Positions 7,024 through 13,772 of a DNA stretch of 64,000 nucleotides are shown here, piece after piece. The notes beneath the pieces are model-generated. The model was not told the DNA's origin, searched no databases, and saw only the letters and a program-made list of their open reading frames with translations. The DNA is taken from the NCBI GenBank assembly GCA_026416815.1, contig JAOAEJ010000095.1:62001-126000 (forward strand). The letters are read 5' to 3'. The translations under genes were made by a program, and so were the position numbers. The stretch is from Clostridia bacterium (GTDB lineage: Bacteria > Bacillota > Clostridia > Acetivibrionales > DSM-2933). Position 1 is the stretch's first letter. Every line of letters begins with the position of its first letter.

Positions 7024-8064
7024 TTACAGGGCATTGGACTGCTCTGATTTCCCACTTACCCGGGTCTTTTGTTTGCTCTTATGTACAGGCTTTTCCACCG
7101 TTTCATCCTTTAGTGTATGTGCCTCCAAGCGGCACTCGTCGCCTGACTCATAAGCCCAAGTGTACCACTTGGATATTCCTTTTATCTTTTGCAAAACAGT
7201 ATGTTTACAGTTAAAGTAGTCTATACAACTTTTAAGTTTACTATATTTTGTAAGAGTAATACTCTTGCCGCAAATCCTACAGCGGTACACTCCAGAATCC
7301 TTGACAAACTCATAACTATCGTAGTACTTTTTATATCTACTAACATGATTAAGTATTTTTGCAACACAATAGCCTCCTATATAACCAAATAAAAACAAAG
7401 ATGTTAATATGATTACAAGTGCTAATACTATATAAAAGAAATTCATCCATGGGTCATTGGTTATTACATTGTTTTGAGCCTTTATTATGGAGAGTAAATA
7501 ATCTTTAACACCCTTTATTATCAATATCAAATAAAAGCAAATAGTAATAGCGACACATGCTACCATTAGTGCTGTTAAAGCCTTTTTATAAGGAGGTGTG
7601 TTAAAACGTTTTTCATATTGCGAGTAGTATTGATTGTAACTATCTTGGAGCTTATAAAAGTCCAAGTTAATTTTCTCAATTAATTTGTTTTTGAGGTTAT
7701 TATGTTCAATTTCTAATTTACAATCATCCAGAAAAGATTCCCCTTGCTCAATTTTATATAACTCTCTCAAATCATCTAATAATTCCTTAGAAAGCAAGTG
7801 TCCATACTTCCTTATACATTCTATAGCCTTATCTGATACTAAAGGTCCTGCACCACCTACCTTGCTAAATTCAATTATTAGCGGTGAATATATAAGCTCT
7901 AGCTTGTCCTTTAATATTTTCTCAAAATTAACTTTAGTATCATAACGATACTTAATTATAAAAGTTAACAGCGCTACTAAACCAGTAATCAGAGCCGCCA
8001 CTATTGCAGGAACATTGAGTAAATTAGAGATAAGAATCCCTCCTTTTAACTTGAATAAAAACAT
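7024..8064 (-). CDS. Membrane protein with zinc-ribbon-like C-terminal part
   Basis: This protein of up to 346 residues was not recognised. It has an N-terminal hydrophobic segment (about residues 16-37), a charged helical region (45-155), two more membrane segments (about 165-187 and 210-236), and a cytoplasmic tail with CRIC (273-276) and a later Cys and His (CIDYFNCKHT), suggestive of a zinc ribbon. The end is basic and polar. The ATG at 8064 has no clear ribosome binding site, whereas a strong one, AAAGGAGGGATT, lies inside the frame 20-30 bases downstream and is followed by ATT, CTT or ATC codons only. The true start may therefore be non-standard. It faces the same way as the RelA/SpoT gene and lies in the same island. 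Confidence 0.65.
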   Translation of the reverse strand: MFLFKLKGGILISNLLNVPAIVAALITGLVALLTFIIKYRYDTKVNFEKILKDKLELIYSPLIIEFSKVGGAGPLVSDKAIECIRKYGHLLSKELLDDLRELYKIEQGESFLDDCKLEIEHNNLKNKLIEKINLDFYKLQDSYNQYYSQYEKRFNTPPYKKALTALMVACVAITICFYLILIIKGVKDYLLSIIKAQNNVITNDPWMNFFYIVLALVIILTSLFLFGYIGGYCVAKILNHVSRYKKYYDSYEFVKDSGVYRCRICGKSITLTKYSKLKSCIDYFNCKHTVLQKIKGISKWYTWAYESGDECRLEAHTLKDETVEKPVHKSKQKTRVSGKSEQSNAL

Positions 8065-8083
8065 TTTAACGTAAAATATTCTT

Positions 8084-8163
8084 CATAATATTTCAAAATC
8101 CTGCATAATGAGACAATTCATTTCCACAAATTATACCTATTTACAAGGAAATTTTTCCATTAT
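8084..8163. repeat. Repeated intergenic block, copy 1
   Basis: This block resembles 10272-10355 over about 80 bp (shared pieces include TATTCTTCATAA, TTCC(C)ACAAATTA and ACCTATTTACAAG). In both copies the minus strand has TTGTGG, 16 bp, TATG(C/T)A, which could be a promoter for the minus-strand genes at 7024 and 9863. It is part of the mosaic of duplications in the island. Confidence 0.6.
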
Positions 8164-8175
8164 TTAATGCAAATG

Positions 8176-8189
8176 CGAACATTCGTTCA
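8176..8189 (+). promoter_or_regulatory. LexA (SOS) box-like site
   Basis: CGAACATTCGTTCA fits the Gram-positive LexA consensus CGAAC-N4-GTTCG at all but the last position. It ends only 5 bases before the ATG of the gene at 8195. This implies damage-inducible expression of that gene, from a promoter with -10 TATGTT overlapping the present start, or a rearrangement that removed an upstream gene. Confidence 0.65.
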
Positions 8190-8194
8190 AAAAT

Positions 8195-8419
8195 ATGTTT
8201 TATGTAAGCATAGTGATTCGTTATGAGGAAGGTAAAATTACACCTCTGCAGGTCACATGGGAGGATGGTCGCTCGTTCGAAGTGGATAAGGTTCTGGACG
8301 TAAGAAGGGCAGCTTCTTTAAAGGTCGGTGGTCAAGGAGACAGGTACACTTGCAGGATAGCCGGTAAGCAAGTTTATTTGTTCTATGAGGATGGCAAGTG
8401 GCTTATGGAGGGGAAGTAA
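8195..8419 (+). CDS. Conserved small protein, SOS-linked family
   Basis: This 74-residue protein has the pattern TPLQVTWEDGRSFEVDKVLD followed by VRRAASLKVGGQGDRYTCRI and a closing LFYEDGKWLMEGK. I recall this compact family from clostridia as a small partner encoded next to Y-family (UmuC/DinB-like) DNA polymerases; that link is from memory, not shown here. No polymerase gene is in this window. The LexA-type box directly upstream fits an SOS role. There is no ribosome binding site before the ATG, and the box is almost at the start codon, so either the message is leaderless or the gene lost its upstream partner. Confidence 0.65.
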   Translation: MFYVSIVIRYEEGKITPLQVTWEDGRSFEVDKVLDVRRAASLKVGGQGDRYTCRIAGKQVYLFYEDGKWLMEGK

Positions 8420-8426
8420 CTATTTG

Positions 8427-8455
8427 TTTACTCTAATTATATGTTTTGGTATACT
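8427..8455 (+). promoter_or_regulatory. Repeated promoter, copy 1
   Basis: TTTACT and TATACT are 17 bp apart, and the spacer ends TTTTGG. The same arrangement recurs at 9238-9266 and 10876-10904. It serves the zinc-ribbon gene at 8491. Confidence 0.7.
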
Positions 8456-8490
8456 TGGATTATTAATATAGTAAATAGGAGGGAATACCA

Positions 8491-8994
8491 ATGGCATATA
8501 ATTGCCCTCATTGTGATAAATTGATGTATCCTGAAGATGATGGCTCATGTCCATATTGTAAGGAAATCGTAAGAAAAAAATTAAATTTGACTGTACAAGA
8601 AACATCTCCCAAGAAAAACCCCTGCGAAATTATAATTAAACACGAACAGTTATTACCTGATATTTGTTGTATATGCGGTGAAAATGCTAATAATAGTTAT
8701 AAAAAAATAAAGTTTTCCCGTTCTACATTATCTAAAGCCCCTGCTATTGGCGCATTTATAACTTTGTTGACATTTCTCATATCTCCATTAATACTTTTCT
8801 TTAGATTCTCCGATAATGGCAGATATGAGAAAATTGAAACACGAATGCCTATGTGCAAGAAATGTAAAAAGGCTAAAAATAGTATATCCCCTGAATGGGT
8901 AAGTTTTGAAGATAATGAAGCCGCTTTCATTGTGCATAGTAAACTAAAAGAAGAATTTAGTAAGACAACAAAGTATTTTAGTTACAGAAAATAG
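8491..8994 (+). CDS. Zinc-ribbon membrane protein of unknown function
   Basis: This 167-residue protein begins with a zinc-ribbon-like unit (CPHC at 5-8 and CPYC at 20-23). A second Cys group (CCICGEN, near 56-60) and a late CKKC (near 125-128) may form another metal site. One or two hydrophobic segments (about 86-108) suggest membrane attachment. The site TAGGAGGGAATACCA precedes the ATG, and a repeated promoter lies upstream. The family was not recognised. It ends in a hairpin shared with the convergent gene at 8978. Confidence 0.7.
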   Translation: MAYNCPHCDKLMYPEDDGSCPYCKEIVRKKLNLTVQETSPKKNPCEIIIKHEQLLPDICCICGENANNSYKKIKFSRSTLSKAPAIGAFITLLTFLISPLILFFRFSDNGRYEKIETRMPMCKKCKKAKNSISPEWVSFEDNEAAFIVHSKLKEEFSKTTKYFSYRK

Positions 8995-9205
8995 AAATAG
9001 CCTCTGATTTCCGGAGGCTATTCTTTCCCCCCATATTCTCTATCGTCCCAAGGTAAAACAAAGCCTGCCAGCGCAGCTCCTTAAGTTTGTTTGCAAGCTC
9101 TCCCCTAGTGCAGTTGTCCGTGGTTTCCTCCATGAGCTGTTGTATCTCGTATATTTCTTTAGATATCTCCTCTACTTCCTGTTGGAGCTGTTCTTTGGTT
9201 TTCAT
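8978..9205 (-). CDS. Small coiled-coil protein of unknown function
   Basis: This 75-residue protein is mostly helical and charged (KTKEQLQQEVEEISKEIYEI, then a RGELANKLKELRWQAL helix), consistent with a short coiled coil. The ATG at 9205 is preferred over a TTG at 9217 because GGGTGAAAAA before it is also kept before the remnant copy at 10843. The 3' end overlaps the convergent gene at 8491 by 17 bases. A truncated second copy lies at 10790-10843. Function unknown. Confidence 0.6.
   Translation of the reverse strand: MKTKEQLQQEVEEISKEIYEIQQLMEETTDNCTRGELANKLKELRWQALFYLGTIENMGGKNSLRKSEAISIFCN
8996..9023. terminator. Hairpin at the convergent gene ends
   Basis: AATAGCCTC pairs with GAGGCTATT around TGATTTCCG. 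It directly follows the stop of the plus-strand gene and lies in the last codons of the minus-strand gene. The U tracts are weak on both strands (CTTTCCCC and CTATTTT), so termination may be partial. Confidence 0.6.
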
Positions 9206-9268
9206 TTTTTCACCCAAGGTTATTATGCCTTATTTTGTTTACTATAATCCTCCATTTTGGTATAATAG
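9163..9268. repeat. Duplicated block, copy 1 (gene start plus divergent promoter)
   Basis: This stretch covers the 5' end of the coiled-coil gene and the divergent repeated promoter. It matches 10799-10906 throughout (shared text includes CTGTTC(T/C)TTGGTTTTCATTT), showing that the block was duplicated as a unit. Confidence 0.75.
9238..9266 (+). promoter_or_regulatory. Repeated promoter, copy 2
   Basis: TTTACT and TATAAT are 17 bp apart with a spacer ending TTTTGG. It drives the membrane-protein gene at 9319. Confidence 0.7.
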
Positions 9269-9318
9269 GTCGTTAGAAGTATAATATCTACTTTATTAGG
9301 TTATGCGAGGGATAAAAA

Positions 9319-9753
9319 ATGTATTTTAATAATAGTATCGAGTCTTTTGTCTTTTTTGGTGCCCTACAGGTTATATTTTTACTATACACAGTTTCTATAA
9401 TTAGATTAAAAAACATCGCCAAAAGAAGATTGGTGCCAATCCAACTTGTGACTTGCCTAATAGTTCCTATATTAAACGCCATTCTATTTAGTATGTATTT
9501 TGCAGATCATTTTTCTAGCGGTCTACACATGGGGTTTCTGAGTGGATTTCGTGGATTAGGTCTTTTTTTATCCGCAGCGTTTACTATGGTATTAAATGTA
9601 CTACTAATGGCAATTATTAATTTTACTATTAGATCAAAGCTTATATTTCGCTTTAATAAACAAATGCTGCTTATGGTTATTGTCTTTGTTATATTTATAG
9701 GCGGCATAATACAATGGCTTTTGTCTCTATCTCTTGAGAACCCATTGCGCTAG
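9319..9753 (+). CDS. Four-helix membrane protein of unknown function
   Basis: This 144-residue protein has four predicted membrane segments (about residues 9-28, 40-62, 76-102 and 118-138) with basic connecting loops. The site GCGAGGG lies 6 bases before the ATG. It sits behind the second copy of the repeated promoter in the accessory island. No family was recognised. Confidence 0.6.
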   Translation: MYFNNSIESFVFFGALQVIFLLYTVSIIRLKNIAKRRLVPIQLVTCLIVPILNAILFSMYFADHFSSGLHMGFLSGFRGLGLFLSAAFTMVLNVLLMAIINFTIRSKLIFRFNKQMLLMVIVFVIFIGGIIQWLLSLSLENPLR

Positions 9754-9862
9754 AACCTGAAAAGACATAAACAATAGACCCCGGTTTCCTAGTGGCTTTT
9801 GTTATAACATCGATTGTTTGTTCTATCGTGTGAGGAACTATAACTAAAAGTCCCTAATTTTT

Positions 9863-10174
9863 TTATTTGAAATTCATTATTAATCTTTCTATAAAACTTA
9901 CAATATCATTAATATCGTTGCTTTCAAAAAGTACCCTTTCACTACTTCTAACTAAAAAAGTCTTACTCTTTGAAATATATACTCTCAATGACTCATTGAA
10001 TTTCCTGAAGTATCTTTTAAAGAAGTCCTTATCATTATCAACTAGCCATAGCATTATTTCTCTATCCAAATCTGGTGGCAGCTTATCGATAATTTGTTTC
10101 GTGTCTATTCCTTTCTCAAGATATAAGCCCCTTAAACCTGCTTTTACTAAAAACCGCGCAGGTAAACCAATCAT
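9863..10174 (-). CDS. Small basic protein of unknown function
   Basis: This 103-residue protein is rich in charged residues (KDFFKRYFRKFNESLRVYIS) and has no membrane segment or known motif. The ATG is preceded by TAGGAAGTGACC at 8-10 bases. A longer open frame overlaps on the plus strand (9867-10271), but it is low in complexity, rich in Leu and Ser, and lacks a ribosome binding site, so I prefer the minus strand. Function unknown. Confidence 0.45.
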   Translation of the reverse strand: MIGLPARFLVKAGLRGLYLEKGIDTKQIIDKLPPDLDREIMLWLVDNDKDFFKRYFRKFNESLRVYISKSKTFLVRSSERVLFESNDINDIVSFIERLIMNFK

Positions 10175-10271
10175 TATAGGTCACTTCCTAATAGCAAATA
10201 TTTTTACCCCCAATACCAAGGGTTTTCAACCCTCAGAAATTAATTATACCAAGTGTTTATATAATACATAA

Positions 10272-10355
10272 CTCTATTCTTCATAAAATTCCAAATTCCT
10301 ACATAATCATACAAACTATTCCCACAAATTAGACCTATTTACAAGCAAACTTTTC
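10272..10355. repeat. Repeated intergenic block, copy 2
   Basis: Second copy of the block described at 8084-8163, at roughly 75% identity by eye. On the minus strand TTGTGG and TATGTA at 16 bp may act as promoter of the gene at 9863. Confidence 0.6.
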
Positions 10356-10397
10356 CGTTTTATAATTTTCTAAAATAGCATTAAAAGAGGTTTCAAA

Positions 10398-10793
10398 ATG
10401 AATGTTTATGATATTTCAAGTATCATTGAAATTAACAAAGACGGATTAATTTTCTTGGGCACTGATGGAAATAAACACTCAATAAATTTTCATGAGTGCA
10501 GGAGTAATTGGGTAAAGCACGTAAATGAATCAGGAAGTTATATTACATGGAGTGGTGAGCGCATTAATAACCTCAACGATACTGATACCACCTGTATAGG
10601 GCAACGTGATTGGTTTTCAGAAAAACCTTATTTTGAATTTTTCACTAATCCTTTAATTAGATTTGAGATACAGCCAAAACGAAGATTGCTAGATATTTTT
10701 GCAAAACACTGGAAACAAAGGTATTATCCTCAGTTTTATAACATTCAAAAGAAAATAGAGAACGCAGGCTGGTGTACTTTTGATTTAGGTTAA
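10398..10793 (+). CDS. Hypothetical protein
   Basis: This 131-residue protein was not recognised. It is soluble, with several aromatic residues (KHVNESGSYITWSGERINN, then CIGQRDWF and FEFFTNPLIRFEIQPKRRLL). AAAAGAGGTTTCAAA before the ATG contains a plausible ribosome binding site. The gene ends against the truncated copy of the coiled-coil gene, so its 3' end lies at a duplication boundary. Function unknown. Confidence 0.55.
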   Translation: MNVYDISSIIEINKDGLIFLGTDGNKHSINFHECRSNWVKHVNESGSYITWSGERINNLNDTDTTCIGQRDWFSEKPYFEFFTNPLIRFEIQPKRRLLDIFAKHWKQRYYPQFYNIQKKIENAGWCTFDLG

Positions 10794-10843
10794 CCTTTTG
10801 ATATTTCACCTACTTCCTGCTGAAGCTGTTCCTTGGTTTTCAT
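10790..10843 (-). pseudogene. Truncated copy of the coiled-coil gene at 8978
   Basis: The minus strand reads MKTKEQLQQEVGEISKG and then a stop, matching the first 15 residues of the gene at 8978. The rest is absent; the sequence runs straight into the 3' end of the gene at 10398. The upstream region, including the divergent promoter, is also duplicated. Confidence 0.75.
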
Positions 10844-10906
10844 TTTATCACCCAGGGTTATTATGTCTTATCTTGTTTACCATAATTACCCGTTTAGGTA
10901 TACTTC
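10799..10906. repeat. Duplicated block, copy 2
   Basis: Matches 9163-9268. It contains the remnant gene start and the third repeated promoter, which now faces a region with no convincing gene (10907-11028). Confidence 0.75.
10876..10904 (+). promoter_or_regulatory. Repeated promoter, copy 3 (orphan)
   Basis: TTTACC and TATACT are 17 bp apart with a spacer ending TTTAGG. Downstream there is only a 25-codon open frame without a ribosome binding site and then the sigK terminator on the opposite strand. Confidence 0.6.
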
Positions 10907-11028
10907 TTACTGTACACATAGTCCACAATAGGCATAGTATGGCGTTAAAGAATAATGCTAATATATTGATTTGGGGGAGTTGGCCTATAACTGTAAGCAT
11001 ATACTGCCCAATTTAACTAAAAATAACT

Positions 11029-11056
11029 GAAAGCTGCCAGTTAACGGCAGCTTTCA
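11029..11056 (-). terminator. sigK terminator overlapping the stop codon
   Basis: GAAAGCTGCC pairs with GGCAGCTTTC around GTTAACT, followed by AGTTATTTTT. The 5' arm is made of the last codons of sigK (Glu-Ser-Cys) and the loop holds the stop codon. The hairpin is fully symmetric and can work on both strands. Confidence 0.8.
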
Positions 11057-11331
11057 GGCTTTAACTCCTTGCTTAATTTCTTTATAGCCTTCTTCTCAAT
11101 CCTTGATACATAGGACCTTGATATTCCCAACATTTTGGCTATTTCCCTCTGGGTTTTACTTGTCCCGTTCAGTAGGCCATACCTCAGCTCAAGTACGGTT
11201 TTTTCCCTGTTTTTCAGTATAGCTTTCATTTTATTATATAATCTTCTTACCTGCATTTTCAGTTCTACTTCATCGACAACCGATTCGGCATCGTTTCCAA
11301 TTAAGTCGATCAGTGTAATTTCATTACCCTC
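11029..11331 (-). repeat. Direct repeat copy 2: 3' part of intact sigK
   Basis: Partner of 4556-4858. The AATGA near its inner edge is at 11321-11325 (read on the minus strand) inside the Asn-Glu codons of EGNEI. Confidence 0.93.
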
Positions 11332-11751
11332 CTTATCAACACCAATAGGGTCCTGAAGAGATACCTCACTCTGAATCTTCTTTGTACTTCTGATCTGCAT
11401 TAAGATTTCATTCTCAATACATCTGGCAGCATAGGTAGCTAACCTTGTGCCCTTTTCATTGTCAAAGGTAGAAATGGCTTTTATAAGCCCGATTGTGCCG
11501 ATTGAAATCAAATCATCGCAATCGCTCCCACATGAGTTGTATTTCTTGACGATATGTGCTACAAGTCTTAGATTTCTTTCGATAAGTATATTCCTGGCTT
11601 CCTCATTTCCTTTCTTATACGATTCTACATAGTATTGCTCCTCCTCAGGAGAAAGAGGCTGCGGAAACGAATTTGCATTTGAGACATAACCCAGTAGGAA
11701 AGTAACGTTGTTTATGACTTCACATATTGCTGAAAATATAAAATTCAACAA
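11041..11751 (-). CDS. sigK: RNA polymerase sporulation sigma factor SigK (pro-sigma-K)
   Basis: This protein of about 236 residues is the late mother-cell sigma factor. An N-terminal hydrophobic pro-region (LLNFIFSAICEVINNVTFLL) precedes the mature part, as in pro-sigma-K, which is cut by SpoIVFB. Then come FPQPLSPEEEQYY, region 2 (NLRLVAHIVKKY, DLISIGTIGLIKAI, TYAARCIENEIL) and region 4 (SKTQREIAKMLGISRSYVSR). The longest frame starts at GTG 11760 within the ribosome binding site; AGGAGG followed by 8 bases favours TTG at 11751. The gene is uninterrupted, so no excision is needed. A second copy of its 3' part lies at 4568. It controls coat and cortex genes in spore formers. Confidence 0.94.
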   Translation of the reverse strand: MLNFIFSAICEVINNVTFLLGYVSNANSFPQPLSPEEEQYYVESYKKGNEEARNILIERNLRLVAHIVKKYNSCGSDCDDLISIGTIGLIKAISTFDNEKGTRLATYAARCIENEILMQIRSTKKIQSEVSLQDPIGVDKEGNEITLIDLIGNDAESVVDEVELKMQVRRLYNKMKAILKNREKTVLELRYGLLNGTSKTQREIAKMLGISRSYVSRIEKKAIKKLSKELKPESCR

Positions 11752-11784
11752 TGAAGGCACCTCCTATAAATGGGATACTTTATA

Positions 11785-11812
11785 AATATATGAATCCCCG
11801 ATATAAAAGGTG
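11785..11812 (-). promoter_or_regulatory. Sporulation-type promoter of sigK
   Basis: On the minus strand CACC (11809-11812) and CATATATT (11785-11792) are 16 bp apart. This resembles mother-cell sigma-E/sigma-K promoters (-10 starting CATA) and not a sigma-A promoter. Assignment to one of the two sigma factors is not possible by eye. Confidence 0.5.
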
Positions 11813-11843
11813 CCAGTACTATTTAAAGCATTTATAAAAATTT

Positions 11844-13502
11844 TCAATACCCCTTCTCCAGTAACTGCTCCGCTATTTCAGCAAATATTGGCGCTGCAGC
11901 CTGCCCGCCATTTTTGCCGTCCTCTATGAAAACCGACATAGCGTATCTCGGATTATTCTTAGGGAAGTAGCCTGCAAACCAAGCATGTACCACCTTTTCT
12001 CCACCTATAAACTGCCCGGTTTCGGCACTTCCTGTTTTACCTGCTGCTCCACCAAGACTATCGATATTAGCCTTAGAACCAGTCCCGGTATTTATAACTT
12101 CTTCCATGAAACCCTTTATTCTTTCGGCAACTTCATTGGACATTATCCTATGTCCTTCATTTCTCTTTAACTCCCTAACCTTATTGCCTTCCTCATCTAA
12201 AACACAATCCGCTAGATTTATACTATTCTTTATACCCCCGTTTGCTACAGTGGCTATAATATCCGCCACCTGCAATGGTGTAGCCATTACCTCCCCCTGA
12301 CCTATAGAAATATTCGCTATGTCTCCGTCACTAAAGCGCCTGCCTTCATTAGGAAGTTTACCGGGGGCTTCGTCTATTCCTTGTTGATTTATACCCGTAG
12401 CACTCCCCATACCGAAATTCCTTGCCATTTCTATAATGCCTTTATGTCCTGCTCTAATACCCATATTTATAAAATATGGGTTACATGACGAAGCAAAAGC
12501 ATTTTTTAGGTCAACCCATCCATGACCACCACTTTCATAGGATGAGCATTTATATCTCTTATCACCTATTTCTATAAATCCGGGACAGAAATATATCTCG
12601 TTATAATGGTTATTTAACTCAAGTGTATAAGCAGTATCAATAATTTTGAATATCGAGCCAAGATTGTAAGACGCTACAGCTCTATTAAAAAGTGCATTTT
12701 GAGGACTCGCAAGATAACGGCTTACATCATTCTGATCAAAATCGGGACTGCTTAACATCGCCAAAATGTCCCCTGTTGCTACATCCTCAATAACAACTGC
12801 CCCTTTTACGTCTTTTTCATCCATAACACTCTCTGCTATCTTCTGCATGTGGTAGTCAAGTGTTAGACGTACACTAAGCATCTTACCTTTCTCCTCGGGC
12901 TTAACTATACGATATCCTATACCCTCAAGCAGATTGTCTTTAGCATCGGTCACAACACCTACTATATCCACTTTTCCGGAACCTAATGCTGTTTCGTAGG
13001 ATTTTTCTATACCTGATTCACCTATCTGATCCGATTGGTTTAAGTACCCAAGCACATGCTTTGCAATGGAATTACCGTCATAACGATTAAGAGAATTTAT
13101 CAAAGAAATACCTTGAACATTCAGTGTCTTAATCAAATCCTTTTTTTCTTCATCTATTTCAAATAATATGGGTTCCTTCTTAATTTTTACCTCTCTGCGC
13201 ATCATGTTTAAATCAAGCTCAAGAGCCTTGCAGATTTTTTTTAACTCCTCATCCCTATCTCTTAAAAACAAAGGCTTTAGAGCTATTATAACTTTTTTGC
13301 TCCTATTTGTGAGAGGTATCCCGCTTCTGTCGAGAATATTCCCCCTTACCTTTCCTATATCGGAATTGGCCATCCTTTGTGCTGCCGCTTCACTTGCCAG
13401 CTTATTCCCTGCATATATCTGTAAATAAAATAGTCTGACTATCAATAAACAAATTGATATGGATATGCACATCAATACAACTTTGACTCTCTTAACCTCC
13501 AT
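11844..13502 (-). CDS. Class B penicillin-binding protein, SpoVD/PBP2 type
   Basis: This 552-residue protein is a peptidoglycan DD-transpeptidase. It has a short cytoplasmic end, one membrane anchor (about residues 8-26), a PBP dimerisation domain (VRGNILDRSGIPLT near 52-66) and a transpeptidase domain. The catalytic motifs are SIFK (Ser283), the SxN motif in SSCNPYF and KTGSAET. There is no PASTA domain, unlike typical SpoVD. Its place directly upstream of sigK on the same strand fits a role in spore cortex synthesis, though a vegetative elongation role is possible. AAAAGGGG precedes the ATG. Confidence 0.88.
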   Translation of the reverse strand: MEVKRVKVVLMCISISICLLIVRLFYLQIYAGNKLASEAAAQRMANSDIGKVRGNILDRSGIPLTNRSKKVIIALKPLFLRDRDEELKKICKALELDLNMMRREVKIKKEPILFEIDEEKKDLIKTLNVQGISLINSLNRYDGNSIAKHVLGYLNQSDQIGESGIEKSYETALGSGKVDIVGVVTDAKDNLLEGIGYRIVKPEEKGKMLSVRLTLDYHMQKIAESVMDEKDVKGAVVIEDVATGDILAMLSSPDFDQNDVSRYLASPQNALFNRAVASYNLGSIFKIIDTAYTLELNNHYNEIYFCPGFIEIGDKRYKCSSYESGGHGWVDLKNAFASSCNPYFINMGIRAGHKGIIEMARNFGMGSATGINQQGIDEAPGKLPNEGRRFSDGDIANISIGQGEVMATPLQVADIIATVANGGIKNSINLADCVLDEEGNKVRELKRNEGHRIMSNEVAERIKGFMEEVINTGTGSKANIDSLGGAAGKTGSAETGQFIGGEKVVHAWFAGYFPKNNPRYAMSVFIEDGKNGGQAAAPIFAEIAEQLLEKGY

Positions 13503-13597
13503 AAAAAAACCCCTTTTCTAATTGGATATGGTATAATTTTTCCATGAAAAGGAGCTTTCTATACTATCTATTCAAATTAATGCATTGAGCTAGTTGG

Positions 13598-13700
13598 TAA
13601 CCATCCATCCTCTAGCTCCTTCCCTCGAAGGGAAGGAGCATACTAGATTGGCGGGGACACCCCGCTTCCCCGCCAATGTTCCATTGGATTCCGCAGTGAG
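13598..13700. other. GC-rich double-hairpin element
   Basis: In a 270-base gap without a gene there are two very stable hairpins: GCTCCTTCCCT/AGGGAAGGAGC around CGA, framed by CTAG repeats, and TTGGCGGGG/CCCCGCCAA around ACACCCCGCTT. The GC content is far above the flanks. No U tract follows on either strand, so it is not a normal terminator. It may be a repetitive extragenic element or a structured RNA; no named family was recognised. Confidence 0.5.
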
Positions 13701-13772
13701 TTCCCTGCACCCCTTTTGAAGTAGGCTTTAGAGAAAATAGCACGATAAGTTTAATTATGTTCGGAGTATTTA

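Noticed and set aside
9702..9850. Minus-strand stop-free stretch of about 50 codons reading GLLVIVPHTIEQTIDVITKA onward
   Set aside because: It looks protein-like but has no start or ribosome binding site and overlaps the end of the plus-strand membrane protein; it could be a remnant or chance.
9867..10271. Plus-strand open frame of 134 codons opposite the gene at 9863
   Set aside because: Low-complexity Leu/Ser/Ile composition typical of the antisense of a Lys/Asp-rich gene, and no ribosome binding site; the minus frame has one.
10798..11016. Plus-strand open frame of 72 codons
   Set aside because: It runs antisense to the duplicated gene remnant and contains the third promoter copy; no ribosome binding site.
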